From Bacteroidales bacterium UBA5515 (GTDB lineage: Bacteria > Bacteroidota > Bacteroidia > Bacteroidales > P3), in contig DIOL01000011.1 in assembly GCA_002423895.1 (NCBI GenBank), positions 94,150-158,149 of the forward strand: 64,000 nt of DNA. The letters are read 5' to 3'. The notes under the pieces are model-generated. The model worked only from the letters and a program-made list of their open reading frames with translations. It was not told the DNA's origin and made no database searches. Shown here piece by piece: positions 28,229-38,075 of this stretch. Positions within the stretch are counted from its first letter, which is position 1; the number at the start of each line of letters is the position of its first letter. Made by a program: the position numbers and the translations under genes.

Positions 28229-29224
28229 CTAAAGTTTATTGCACACTTCGTTTAAAAGCAATTGTTTGTTGATTGGTACAACACCAACTTGTTCACAAAC
28301 TAAACCTCCTGCAAGATTAGAAATTTCTGCAACTGTTCTAAATGGTAAATCTAAAGCCAAACAAAGAGAAGCAACACTAATAACAGTATCTCCTGCTCCT
28401 GAAACATCGGAAATTGACCTGTGGTGTGCAGGAATTATTACCATGTTGTTTTGTTTTAAGTTGTAGTCAGCAATAAATACTCCATTTTCGCTTAGAGTGA
28501 TGAATATCATTTGAGATTTTATTCTTTGATGCAAAAGATTTGAAGCATCAATCAAATTATCCATAGATGGAAGGTCAAACTCAATTTTCAATCCTTCCTT
28601 TAATTCCTTAAGATTTGGTTTGAAAAGGGTAACATTTTTATATTCAAGAAAATTCTTTTTCTTTGGATCAACAGCAGTTGGTATTCCTTTTCTATTTGCA
28701 AGCTTCACAATTTCCGAAATAACTTTAGGAGTAATTACTCCCTTGTCATAGTCTTGAAATATTATTGAATCTATCTTTGATGTATTAATAATATTGGATA
28801 TTGAGTCAATAAAATCTTTCTCATCTTTTTCACTTAAAGAAGTTGTAATTTCCTGGTCAACTCTTAGCATTTGAACCTTATTACCCAATATTCTTGTTTT
28901 AACTGTTGTTTCTCTCTCTCTTGAAAGCAAAATTCCATCTTTAGTGATGTTTAGTTTTTTCATTAAAGAAAGAATGCTCTTTGCCTTTGGGTCGTGTCCC
29001 ACAACAGAACAAAGAATTGGGTTAGCTCCCATAGCTTTAATATTTAAGGCAACATTGGCAGCACCTCCCAAACGGTCTTCTGTTTTAACAATTGTTGCAA
29101 CTGGAACAGGAGCCTCAGGAGAAATTCTATCAACTCTTCCCCACATGTATGAATCAATCATAACATCTCCAATAATCAAGATGTTTAACCCATCAAACCT
29201 GTTAAATATTTTCTTGTAGTCCAT
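28229..29224 (-). CDS. rfaE1: D-glycero-beta-D-manno-heptose-7-phosphate kinase (PfkB family)
   Basis: A 331-aa PfkB-family sugar kinase matching the N-terminal half of HldE. GDVMIDSYMWGRVDRISPEA and RLGGAANVALNIKAMG are specific for heptose-7-phosphate kinases. The catalytic SDVSGAGDTVISVASL lies near the C-terminus. The enzyme makes heptose 1,7-bisphosphate on the way to ADP-heptose for LPS core. The C-terminal adenylyltransferase half of fused HldE is absent and must be elsewhere. I chose the ATG at 29224 over the TTG two codons upstream. It follows ansA closely. Confidence 0.87.
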   Translation of the reverse strand: MDYKKIFNRFDGLNILIIGDVMIDSYMWGRVDRISPEAPVPVATIVKTEDRLGGAANVALNIKAMGANPILCSVVGHDPKAKSILSLMKKLNITKDGILLSRERETTVKTRILGNKVQMLRVDQEITTSLSEKDEKDFIDSISNIINTSKIDSIIFQDYDKGVITPKVISEIVKLANRKGIPTAVDPKKKNFLEYKNVTLFKPNLKELKEGLKIEFDLPSMDNLIDASNLLHQRIKSQMIFITLSENGVFIADYNLKQNNMVIIPAHHRSISDVSGAGDTVISVASLCLALDLPFRTVAEISNLAGGLVCEQVGVVPINKQLLLNEVCNKL

Positions 29225-29234
29225 AATCAAAAAT

Positions 29235-30245
29235 TTAAATTGAAAGTTCTCCTCTTAAAGGAGAGTTTAGCATTTCAATAATTTGGCTTTTGTCAGTGAA
29301 GTTCCCAAGCAGAAACATTAGCTTTGCAATTGCCGATTCAGTTGTTATGTCGTGCCCACCTATAATTCCAATTTCAGCCAAATGAGCCGATGTTTCGTAA
29401 TGTCCCATTGCAACAGAGCCAGCCTTACATTGAGTTACGTTATAAATGATTATTCCTTTTTCAATTGCTTCTTCCAATGCTTCAATAAACCATTCTTCTG
29501 TTGGAGCATTGCCTGAACCATAGGTTTCCAAAACAACTCCTTTTAATCCTTCCATTGAAAGAATTGTTCTAAAATAACTTTCCTTAATACCAGGGAATAG
29601 TTTTATTAGAATTACATTATCATCAAGTTTCTTGTAAGCTTTAAAAGCTTGGGTTGGCTTTTGAAGAAATAGATGTGGCTTATAAGTTATATTAATTCCC
29701 ACTTTTGCAAGGGAAGGAAAGTTTCCAGAATAGAATGCTTCAAAATATTCTGCATTAATTTTGGTTGTGCGATTTCCTCTATATAATCTGTCTTCAAAAA
29801 ATATACAAACCTCAGGAATAGAAAGATTTTCATTTGATGCAATTTCAACAGCTCCAATTATGTTTTCTCTTCCATCTGTTCTAATCATACCCAAAGGTAA
29901 TTGTGAACCAGTAAGAATAACTGGTTTTGCAAGGTTTTCCAGCATAAAACTTAAAGCAGAAGCAGTGTAGCTCATTGTGTCTGTTCCATGCAAAACAATA
30001 AAACTATCATATTTATCATAGTTTGTTTCAATAACACTTGCAAGCCCAATCCAATAGTCGGGTTTCATATTTGAAGAATCAATAATTGGGTCAAATCTAA
30101 ATGAGTCCAACTCACAGTTAAACTCTTTCAAAACAGGCAAAGCCTCATATATTTTGGACATATCAAAAGGTAGTAAAGCTCCTGTTTTTTTGTCTTTAAC
30201 CATACCAATTGTACCTCCGGTATAAATAACTAAAATTCTCTTCAT
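29235..30245 (-). CDS. ansA: type I (cytoplasmic) L-asparaginase
   Basis: A 336-aa asparaginase without signal peptide. Catalytic threonines lie in IYTGGTIGMV near the N-terminus and in VLHGTDTMSYTASALSFM. ILTGSQLPLG and LETYGSGNAP are also conserved. It hydrolyses L-asparagine to aspartate and ammonia. It is the first gene of a leftward set with the heptose kinase, alcohol dehydrogenase and PorT-like gene. A TAATTTTG box lies at 30281-30274 on the minus strand, about 30 nt upstream, but no clear -33 element accompanies it. Confidence 0.93.
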   Translation of the reverse strand: MKRILVIYTGGTIGMVKDKKTGALLPFDMSKIYEALPVLKEFNCELDSFRFDPIIDSSNMKPDYWIGLASVIETNYDKYDSFIVLHGTDTMSYTASALSFMLENLAKPVILTGSQLPLGMIRTDGRENIIGAVEIASNENLSIPEVCIFFEDRLYRGNRTTKINAEYFEAFYSGNFPSLAKVGINITYKPHLFLQKPTQAFKAYKKLDDNVILIKLFPGIKESYFRTILSMEGLKGVVLETYGSGNAPTEEWFIEALEEAIEKGIIIYNVTQCKAGSVAMGHYETSAHLAEIGIIGGHDITTESAIAKLMFLLGNFTDKSQIIEMLNSPLRGELSI

Positions 30246-30431
30246 CTAAAACGTCTTTTTCACGAATAATCTACAAAATTACAAATAATGTTGTAAAAAA
30301 GAGATTTGAGCAAAATAAAAAGAGATTAAATCCTCAAGTCTATTTAAAATTATGCCATAAAAATTTTATTATACCTTATATCAAGTTATTTTTTCCTTGT
30401 TTAGTCGGAATTAAATCAAGTAAAAATTCTC

Positions 30432-30541
30432 TATGGTCGTACTATAACATCATTATGGTACGACCATAACTAAGTTATCATACCACCATAACTATTCTAT
30501 GGTACGACCATAATGATGTTATGGTACGACCTTACGAAATT
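30432..30541. repeat. 22-bp near-palindromic intergenic array E
   Basis: Five contiguous 22-nt units start at 30432, 30454, 30476, 30498 and 30520 with no indel. The core is TATGGTACGACCATA, a near-palindrome, followed by a 7-nt linker that differs in each unit. Unit 1 carries the core in the opposite orientation (TATGGTCGTACTATA) and unit 3 is the most diverged. The array lies between divergent ansA and the DUF5686 gene. In the rest of this gap (30282-30431 and 30542-30745) I see only AT-rich sequence and a TAATTTTG box at 30729-30736. Confidence 0.9.
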
Positions 30542-30751
30542 TATCCCTTATGAAAAATAATTATCTCTTTGTTTTGTAATATTTTATCCTTATTAAATTA
30601 TTGTAAGTCTTGATTGTTTTTTTGAATAGAAAGAGAAAAGAAATTTTTATGCTTTAGAGTTTGGAATGAAATTTGATGTTAGAAGAAAAATAATATTGAA
30701 TAAATAAATTTTGAAACAACAAATTAACTAATTTTGCTAATAATTATGTAT

Positions 30752-33223
30752 ATGAGAACCTTTAAATTCCTCAAAATAACGTTTTTCTTTTCTTTTCTTT
30801 TGATTAATGTGTTCTGTTTTGCACAAAACAAAACAATAAAAGGGCAGGTTGTGGATGCAGAAAACAAGGATGGAATTTTTCGAGCTACAGTAAGCTATTC
30901 AATTGATGGCTTTGCTCAAGGAGTTACAAGTGATGATAATGGACGTTTTGAAATTGAAATTCCACAAGAGATAGATACCATTAAAATTTCTCATATTTCT
31001 TATAAGCCAAAACTCCTTTCCATACGTTCAGTAAAGAAAAGCATTAAAATTGCTCTTGAGCCACATGCATCTCAAATTAAGGAAGTGGTAATTACTGCAA
31101 AAAGGGAAAAATACACCAACAAGAACAATCCAGCCGTTGATTTAATTGAAAAGGTAGTTGAAAACAGGGATAAGAATTCTATTTTAAATCATTGTCCTTT
31201 GCAATATTCCTCTCACAACAAATCATTAATTGCTCTTGACCCAACCAACGATACTCTTTTAAATAAAATACGTCTTCGTCCTGTTGTAAATCTAATGCAA
31301 TCCTTAGACCAAACCTATTATGGCAGCAAGAACTATTTACCATTATATTTCTTTGAGGAGATAACAAAAATCTTTTGTAAGGATGGAGGTAAACTTGATG
31401 AGCAAAGAATAGCAGTAAAACATGTTAATTTAACAGATCAAGTTACTGAAGATGATGCAAAACAGATGCGTTCAAGCATTTTTCAAAAAATAAATCTTTA
31501 TCAAACCTATGTTGATGTTTTAGGACATCAAATAATGAGTCCAATCAATCGTTTGGCTCCAACCTTCTATAAATTCTTTATTGAAGACACCCTAATGGTT
31601 AATGACAAGGAATGCATTCAGCTTTCATTCATTCCAAGAAACCTCTATGACATAGGTTTTATGGGCTATTTATACATAACAAACGATAGTAAATATCAAC
31701 TAATAAGTGCAAAACTCTCAATTCCTGAAAAATCGAATATTAACTTTATTGATAAGATTGATTTTATTCAAAATTACAAAACAGACTCATTGGAAATTGA
31801 TGGAAAGAAACAGGAGGTTACTTATATTGTTGAAGATGCCATTTATGCAAAGATGAATTTCTATTCCCTAAAGACCTATGGATATAGCATAAATACTTAT
31901 TCTCAACCAATTTTTGAGCCTTATGAACTTATGAAAGAAAAAGACCTCAAAGATTTTGAGATTACCCAAGAAAACAGACTTTCTCCTCTAACCGAAACAG
32001 AAATAAAGACCTATCAATTGCCTGACAGTCTTAATTCAGTAACTTGGTTTAGGGTAACAAAATATCTTTCTGAAATTTTCTATGGAGGATACCTGCTTAT
32101 GGGACCTTTGGAAATTGGACCAATTGATAATTTGTTTTCTTTCAATAAGGTTGAGGGCGAAAGATACCGTTTTAGCGGCAAAACAAACTATAAACTTAGT
32201 CGCAACTGGTATGTGAATTGGATGTTAGCCTATGGAACTGTGGATAAAAAATTCAAATATGAATTAGATTTAAAATATAGTTTCAACTCTCTAACCAAAA
32301 ATCCTAATGGATTTCCTGCTCATTTTATTGGAGTAAAATATACCAATAATACGTTCATCCCTGGTAGAACAATATTCAACAGCAACTACGACAGAATATC
32401 ACTATCCATAACAGATATTGTAGATTATAAGCTTGCATTTCAAAAAGCTCTAACTCTTCAATGGATGTATGAAACAAGAAAAGGAATTAGTTTTAATCCT
32501 TATCTAACTCTTCAAGAAGTAAGAGCCTATGGCGATTGGAACTTTGCCAATTTGTATGGAAAAGAAATTACAGGATTTCGTTACGACAGACTTGGTATTA
32601 ATATGAATATTGTATTTAATGGTAAATGGATTCAAAGAAATCAGGCAAGAGTTCAGCTTGCAGGCAACTACACTTCTATGAACATTAACTATGAGCTTGG
32701 ATTTGGAAACACTCATCTTCTGAAAGTAAAAGCATATCGAAAGCTTAATCTAAATCCATTTGGCTATATGTTGTTTTGGGCAGAAGGAGGTTATATTTGG
32801 GGAAAGATGCTTTCGCCTTATTTGTTCACAAACACAACTTATAACAGTATAATTTATCATCAATCAGCCTTCAACCTGATGAGTACAATGGAGTTCTTCT
32901 CCGACAAATATGTTCAACTCTTTGCAATATATAATTTGAATGGAATATTATTTAACCGTATACCACTAATTAGAGAATTGGGATTAAGAGAAGAAATTAA
33001 CTTCAAAGCAACCTATGGAGGACTAAGAGATGAAAACAGATTTATGATTGATAATGAGTTTGTGAAAACATTTACCGATAAACCATATATTGAAGTAGGT
33101 GCAGGCTTTCAAAATCTCTTTAACCTTATTGGAGTGGAATACATAAGAAGAATAACCTACACCGAAGGTTTACCTGAATATAAGAAATGGGGAATTAGAC
33201 TTAATTTAGTTATGAGTTTTTAA
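30752..33223 (+). CDS. DUF5686/CarboxypepD_reg outer-membrane protein
   Basis: An 823-aa exported protein. After the signal peptide (MRTFKFLKITFFFSFLLINV, then FCFAQ) comes a carboxypeptidase regulatory-like domain (TIKGQVVDAENKDGIFRATV, about 27-110). The DUF5686 body and C-terminal transmembrane beta strands end in KKWGIRLNLVMSF, with terminal Phe as in outer-membrane barrels. Proteins of this layout are common in Bacteroidota and of unknown function. ATG at 30746 or 30752 are both possible; the -7 box at 30729-30736 would give a very short leader. It overlaps the convergent yfcC-like gene by 4 nt. Confidence 0.85.
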   Translation: MRTFKFLKITFFFSFLLINVFCFAQNKTIKGQVVDAENKDGIFRATVSYSIDGFAQGVTSDDNGRFEIEIPQEIDTIKISHISYKPKLLSIRSVKKSIKIALEPHASQIKEVVITAKREKYTNKNNPAVDLIEKVVENRDKNSILNHCPLQYSSHNKSLIALDPTNDTLLNKIRLRPVVNLMQSLDQTYYGSKNYLPLYFFEEITKIFCKDGGKLDEQRIAVKHVNLTDQVTEDDAKQMRSSIFQKINLYQTYVDVLGHQIMSPINRLAPTFYKFFIEDTLMVNDKECIQLSFIPRNLYDIGFMGYLYITNDSKYQLISAKLSIPEKSNINFIDKIDFIQNYKTDSLEIDGKKQEVTYIVEDAIYAKMNFYSLKTYGYSINTYSQPIFEPYELMKEKDLKDFEITQENRLSPLTETEIKTYQLPDSLNSVTWFRVTKYLSEIFYGGYLLMGPLEIGPIDNLFSFNKVEGERYRFSGKTNYKLSRNWYVNWMLAYGTVDKKFKYELDLKYSFNSLTKNPNGFPAHFIGVKYTNNTFIPGRTIFNSNYDRISLSITDIVDYKLAFQKALTLQWMYETRKGISFNPYLTLQEVRAYGDWNFANLYGKEITGFRYDRLGINMNIVFNGKWIQRNQARVQLAGNYTSMNINYELGFGNTHLLKVKAYRKLNLNPFGYMLFWAEGGYIWGKMLSPYLFTNTTYNSIIYHQSAFNLMSTMEFFSDKYVQLFAIYNLNGILFNRIPLIRELGLREEINFKATYGGLRDENRFMIDNEFVKTFTDKPYIEVGAGFQNLFNLIGVEYIRRITYTEGLPEYKKWGIRLNLVMSF

Positions 33224-34818
33224 AATCCTGGCAATTGAATTAAAACAGTTGGCAATAAAAGAATCCAACCCAAAATAACCATAGCCAAAATAAACTTCCA
33301 AGACCATTTAACCCATTTTGCATAAGGAATTTTAGCCAAACCTAAAACAGCAATCAAAACTCCTGATGTTGGAGTAATAAGATTGGTAAATCCATCTCCA
33401 ATATGGAAAGCAGTAACAGCTGATTGAAGAGGAATATCAGTCATAAGAGCTATCTCTCTAAACATTGGCATAAGCATTGCTGCCTTTGCAGTTCCTGAAG
33501 TAATTATCGCATTTAATAAAGATTGAAAACCATACATAAGGCTTAAAGCACCAACAGGTCCAGAACCATTAATTGAGGTTGCAACTGAATTAAGAAATGT
33601 GTCAATTATCTTTCCATCTTCCAGAATAACAATAATTCCACTTGCCAATCCCACAACCAAAGCAGCACTCAACATATCCTTTGCTCCAGCAATAAAAAGC
33701 TTAGAAATATCAGAAGCATCCTTACCCATTGCCATTCCAGTAACAATAGCCATTGTAAAGAAAAGAGCAGCAATTTGCACAAAGTCCCATTCAAAAATCA
33801 TAACCCCAACTATAAGATATATGATTGTGAAAATTAAAATTGATAAACAAAACATTTGAACAGATTTCTTTAACATTTTATATCCACTTACAATAAAAAC
33901 AATGGCCAAAACTAAAAGAAGAATATAAGTTGAAAGACCTCCCTTAAACATTTGAGGATTTAAACCAACATAAAAAGAGTAAGCAACAATTGTTGCAGAA
34001 GAAATAAAATAAGCAAGCCAAGTTCCTTTATTAGCTTTTGAAGCTTCCAGCTTTTGAGCTGAATCGTGGTTTTCTCTCCAATAATTATCTTCTTCAAACA
34101 TTATAGACTTGCTTGGATTTTTCTTAACCTTTTTTGCATACCACAAAACATAAGCAATACCTAATCCAGTTATAATAAACCACATCACTAATCTATATTC
34201 AATTCCACTAAACATCTTTATCCCTGCAATATCTTGAGCAATTCCTAAAGTAAAAGGATTCAAAACACAACCAGCAAAACCTAAACCAGCAGCCAAAAAG
34301 CACATGCATACTCCCACAATGGAATCATAACCCATACTTATAGCCAGAGGGACAAAGATAATTACAAAAGCAATGGTTTCCTCACTCATTCCAAATATAG
34401 CACCAAAGGAAGAAAACATGACCATAATAAGAATAATAATAAGATTATTTACTCCAATCCATCGCAAAAACCTGAACCTTTCCAATCTATTGCTATAATT
34501 CAAAAATGACTGAACTCCCATATCAATAGCCTTGGTTTCATTCAAAATCCAAAATGCACCACCCAAAATTAAAAGAAAAGCAATAATTGCAGGAGCTTTT
34601 TTAAAACCTTTAAAGAAAGCAGACATTATTTGCCAGGTTTGAGGGGCTTGTTCCACTCTGTGATAACTGCCATTAACAACTCCATTAATAATCTTACCAC
34701 TTTCTGTAACCTGTGCCTGTCTTACAAATTCACCAGCAGGAACAAACCAGGTTGCAATGGCAGCAAGGATAATTAATCCAAAAATAATAACATAAGTGTG
34801 TGGAACCTTCTTAAACAT
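33220..34818 (-). CDS. YfcC-family transporter
   Basis: A 532-aa inner-membrane protein with about 12-13 transmembrane helices, of the YfcC group in the ion transporter superfamily. Family segments are HTYVIIFGLIILAAIATWFV followed by PAGEF near the N-terminus, SFGAIFGMSEETIAFVIIF, and LITPTSGVLIAVLGLAKIPY near the end. Members are proposed to move short-chain fatty acids, amino acids or dicarboxylates; the substrate here cannot be told from sequence. It is monocistronic and convergent with the DUF5686 gene, 4-nt overlap. Confidence 0.9.
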   Translation of the reverse strand: MFKKVPHTYVIIFGLIILAAIATWFVPAGEFVRQAQVTESGKIINGVVNGSYHRVEQAPQTWQIMSAFFKGFKKAPAIIAFLLILGGAFWILNETKAIDMGVQSFLNYSNRLERFRFLRWIGVNNLIIILIMVMFSSFGAIFGMSEETIAFVIIFVPLAISMGYDSIVGVCMCFLAAGLGFAGCVLNPFTLGIAQDIAGIKMFSGIEYRLVMWFIITGLGIAYVLWYAKKVKKNPSKSIMFEEDNYWRENHDSAQKLEASKANKGTWLAYFISSATIVAYSFYVGLNPQMFKGGLSTYILLLVLAIVFIVSGYKMLKKSVQMFCLSILIFTIIYLIVGVMIFEWDFVQIAALFFTMAIVTGMAMGKDASDISKLFIAGAKDMLSAALVVGLASGIIVILEDGKIIDTFLNSVATSINGSGPVGALSLMYGFQSLLNAIITSGTAKAAMLMPMFREIALMTDIPLQSAVTAFHIGDGFTNLITPTSGVLIAVLGLAKIPYAKWVKWSWKFILAMVILGWILLLPTVLIQLPGF

Positions 34819-34888
34819 ATCTTCTCAAATTAAAATTTACATAAAACAAAGGGCAAAAATACAATAATAAAATAAATACAGAAAGATA

Positions 34889-36451
34889 TTATCTTAAAGG
34901 ATTGATGTACTCTGTGTTATTAAGAAGATCTTTCTCTAAAACTTCATATATTAATTCTCCTCCCAAAAGTAAATCTTTATTTGGAATATTTATAGAAAAA
35001 ATTATATCTCTTAATAAAAAAGTCATTTCAGGATTATAGCAATATAATTTTTCTCCATTATATGTTATTTCCCAAGGGAGAGAAAAGAAAATAGAGCTCT
35101 TATTATTAATTAATATTTTTTCTTTTTCTCCATTTTTGATAATAATCTCAAAATAATTCTTTGATCGATAGAAAAGGCTATTACATGTGAAATTATTGTT
35201 AGAGTAAAGATTTTCAATATCAATATTGTTAAAAAAAGATTTTATATTATTTGTATCTATTTTACTTAAATGTTCAGGATTTATTACAAAACTAGAATTC
35301 CCTCCATAATTTTCTCTTTCTTTATAATCTTTGATTTTTTGCGATAAAAATTCTGTAAAATTATTGATATCAGCCTCTGTACAATTAAAGTTATTCTTTG
35401 TCTTATTTAATGATTTGTATTTATCATTTTCAAATATCGCTTTAAAAACATCATCTTTAAAAGCAATATCTATTTCAAATGAATTATTAAAAATAATTTT
35501 TCCATTACGCTTTTTCTTTAAGTAAGCAATCTTTTCATTTCTTTTATCTTGTGCAATCAAACTATTCTCTATAGGTGTAAATGAAATAGATTTAACAACT
35601 ACAGATTTTATTTTTGAATCAAAGAACTTACTAATATTGGTATTATGCTTTTCAAAAGGCATTTCACAGAAATTATTATCAACTAAATAAGTTGATAATA
35701 GATCCAAATTTTGATTTAATACATAGACCTTATGTCTATTTTGTAAATGGATTTCTTTATTCTCATTTATAACTAAAAAATCTCTTATAGGGACATTAAA
35801 TTCTTTCCAATTAATAGAATTAATCTTTGAACAATAAATATAATTATTTTGGTCAATTAAAATTATTGAATCCAAAAGAGCAATATTTTCTACTCTATCT
35901 CTGGAAGAGTTTTTTATAATTTTGTATTTACCTTGCTCTAATGGAGTAGGGATTTGAGTTGTCGTCTTCCAATTATCGTAAGTTATTGCTAATCCATTTG
36001 AATGACCTCCCACAATCCCAATTGTATCATTTTTCATAAAAATAGATAATATTCTTGTATTAGGAATAAAAGGCTTGTTTAACTTTTCCCATGTTTCGCC
36101 ATAATCTTTTGAATAATGAATATATTCATCTGAACCACCCATCCATATATGCCCATCTTCAAAATGAGTTGTGGTATAAATCCATGAATCTCCATTAAAT
36201 TTTATAGCTTTCCAATCCTTACCACCATTACTTGTTTTATAAACTATATTATCATCTTTTAAAATAGTTTTTGTATGATTATCTGCTATTAATATTGTAT
36301 CTTCATTAAATTTAATAACCACATTTCCAAAATTAATATCAGAAGAATTATAATATGATTTTAATGACTGTATGATTTCTTTATTACTTTTTTGAGCAAT
36401 TAAACTAAATGGAATAAAAGATATTAATAATATAGATATGTATTTTTTCAT
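34889..36451 (-). CDS. secreted protein with BNR/Asp-box-like repeats, unknown function
   Basis: A 520-aa exported protein; the start MKKYISILLISFIPFSLIAQ gives a good signal peptide, so I prefer the ATG at 36451 over an upstream one. In the N-terminal 170 residues there are Asp-box-like repeats, TSNGGKDWKAI, SKDYGETWEKL and TYDNWKTTTQI, which suggest a beta-propeller like those of sialidases and Ycf48. The rest is not recognised and is rich in Asn, Ile and Lys. No catalytic residues can be assigned. It is flanked by poorly characterised secreted genes and stands alone on its strand. Confidence 0.65.
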   Translation of the reverse strand: MKKYISILLISFIPFSLIAQKSNKEIIQSLKSYYNSSDINFGNVVIKFNEDTILIADNHTKTILKDDNIVYKTSNGGKDWKAIKFNGDSWIYTTTHFEDGHIWMGGSDEYIHYSKDYGETWEKLNKPFIPNTRILSIFMKNDTIGIVGGHSNGLAITYDNWKTTTQIPTPLEQGKYKIIKNSSRDRVENIALLDSIILIDQNNYIYCSKINSINWKEFNVPIRDFLVINENKEIHLQNRHKVYVLNQNLDLLSTYLVDNNFCEMPFEKHNTNISKFFDSKIKSVVVKSISFTPIENSLIAQDKRNEKIAYLKKKRNGKIIFNNSFEIDIAFKDDVFKAIFENDKYKSLNKTKNNFNCTEADINNFTEFLSQKIKDYKERENYGGNSSFVINPEHLSKIDTNNIKSFFNNIDIENLYSNNNFTCNSLFYRSKNYFEIIIKNGEKEKILINNKSSIFFSLPWEITYNGEKLYCYNPEMTFLLRDIIFSINIPNKDLLLGGELIYEVLEKDLLNNTEYINPLR

Positions 36452-36534
36452 ATTATGAGCAGTTATAACAAAGCAAAAATACAATAATAAATAATTAACC
36501 ATCTTTGGTTTTAGAAAAGAATTTTGATGTTAGG

Positions 36535-36564
36535 CTTGGTTAGTTATAAAAAATAATACCTTTG
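36535..36564 (+). promoter_or_regulatory. promoter of the 36.6 kb secreted protein
   Basis: CTTG (36535-36538), 18 nt, TACCTTTG (36557-36564), ending 24 nt before the ATG. The -7 box is good; the -33 element and spacer are slightly off consensus. Confidence 0.55.
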
Positions 36565-36588
36565 TAAACCTTAAAACAAATATCAGAA

Positions 36589-37560
36589 ATGAAAAAAATC
36601 TTTATTTTAATAGCATTACTTATAACTACTACAAATTTATTTTGTCAGCAAGATACTACAAGAGTTCCTTTTGTTGCCTATTGGTCAATTGGAGATAGCT
36701 ATAATTTTAAAATAACAAAAACACATAAGGAATGGAAAAAAGACAAAGTTTCAAAAGATGAAAAAAATGAATATACTGCATATTTTACTGTTATTGACTC
36801 CACAGCAAACTCCTATACAATACGTTGGGGTTTTGATAATTATTTAGCCGATTCTTATGATATTCCAGAAGAATATATGAAACTATTTGAAAAATATGAT
36901 TTTTTGGAAATCTTATATACTACTGATGAAACGGGAACTTTTAATGAAATTTTGAATTGGGAAGAATTAGGAAAAACTTTGTCAACTATGATTGATGAAT
37001 TAGTTAATGTGTTGGGTAAGGATAATAAAGAATTGTTTGATATTTTAACAAAGACAATGAAACCTGTAAAAACAGCATATATTACTAAAGAAGGTATTGA
37101 AAATCTACTTGTACCGGAATTAAAAATTTTCCATTTCCCTCTTGGGATTGAAATAGATACTCGTTTGCCTTTTTATTATGTTGATCAATTGCCAAATTTG
37201 TTTGGAGGAGGTTATATAAAATCAAATGCAAAACTTTATATTGATAAAGTTGATTTTGAAGAGAATTTTTGTGTTTTAAAGCAAGAGTCTAGCTTAGATC
37301 AAAATGATGTAAAGTCCATGTTAACGGAATTTTTTGAAAAAATGGAATTTGAGGGTAAATATAAAGATGCGACTATGGTAATGGATACTATATTAAACAA
37401 TTCTGAAATAACAATTGATGATAATAATATTTATGAATATTATTATTATCCAGGAATACCCCATAGAATTGAAGTTAATAGAGAAGTATTAATTAATATG
37501 GATGGTGATAAAGCCAGAAGAAATGATAAAGTAATAATAGAATTGCTTTATGAAGAATAA
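36589..37560 (+). CDS. secreted protein, unknown function
   Basis: A 323-aa protein with a clear signal peptide (MKKIFILIALLITTTNLFCQ). The mature protein is acidic and has mixed helix and strand, with motifs such as YWSIGDSYNFKITKTHKEWK and YYYYPGIPHRIEVNREV that I do not recognise. There is no lipobox, sorting domain or barrel ending, so it is probably periplasmic. It has its own promoter and is convergent with the small lipoprotein gene at 37.6 kb. Confidence 0.65.
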   Translation: MKKIFILIALLITTTNLFCQQDTTRVPFVAYWSIGDSYNFKITKTHKEWKKDKVSKDEKNEYTAYFTVIDSTANSYTIRWGFDNYLADSYDIPEEYMKLFEKYDFLEILYTTDETGTFNEILNWEELGKTLSTMIDELVNVLGKDNKELFDILTKTMKPVKTAYITKEGIENLLVPELKIFHFPLGIEIDTRLPFYYVDQLPNLFGGGYIKSNAKLYIDKVDFEENFCVLKQESSLDQNDVKSMLTEFFEKMEFEGKYKDATMVMDTILNNSEITIDDNNIYEYYYYPGIPHRIEVNREVLINMDGDKARRNDKVIIELLYEE

Positions 37561-37577
37561 AATTTACTTAAAAAGAT

Positions 37578-38075
37578 TTATTCTAATGCTTCTTGGTCTT
37601 CACTAAAAATATCATGATGTTTGAATTCTGTTAGAACAAATTTATCTTTTTTAAATGTAAAATTATAATAGTCAAGATCTCCTGCAAACCATTCTGTCAA
37701 ATGTTTATATCGATAATCTTTTTTAGTTCCTGTATTTTTAAGCCAATTATCTCTATTGTCAAAATTATCAAAGAAATAGAAAATAAAACCTTTATATTCA
37801 AATACTCCTTTTAAATTAATGTGGTCTTGGTTAAAAATAGGAGTATTTTCATAAATACAAAATTGGAACTCTTTAAGTGTATCAAAATATTCTACGTTAA
37901 TTAATTTCGAATATCCTTGCTTTTCCATAATAACTAAGGTGTCAAGCACTGGATAAAGTAAATCATTATTAATTTCGTAATAATCAATCTTTGCTACTCC
38001 ATCTTTATTCTTTTCTTTGCAGGATATAGAAAAGATTATTAAGAAGAGTATGATAAATAAACTACTTCTTTTCAT
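37578..38075 (-). CDS. small lipoprotein, unknown function
   Basis: A 165-aa protein with a lipoprotein signal (IFSISC, lipidated Cys at 19). The mature domain is small and beta-rich with aromatic residues (GFIFYFFDNFDNRDNW). No family was recognised. Its start overlaps the end of lnt by 14 nt, so it is probably translated from the same mRNA as the lipoprotein acyltransferase, of which it would itself be a client. Confidence 0.6.
   Translation of the reverse strand: MKRSSLFIILFLIIFSISCKEKNKDGVAKIDYYEINNDLLYPVLDTLVIMEKQGYSKLINVEYFDTLKEFQFCIYENTPIFNQDHINLKGVFEYKGFIFYFFDNFDNRDNWLKNTGTKKDYRYKHLTEWFAGDLDYYNFTFKKDKFVLTEFKHHDIFSEDQEALE

Noticed and set aside
30432..30541. Iterons of a replication origin or plasmid
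   Set aside because: Iterons are about 20-22 bp, but no rep or dnaA gene adjoins, and similar arrays occur at eight chromosomal loci with different sequences.
34889..38075. Horizontally acquired island
   Set aside because: The secreted proteins here look slightly more AT- and Asn-rich than their neighbours, but there are no integrase, tRNA junction, direct repeats or transposase, so I do not call it.
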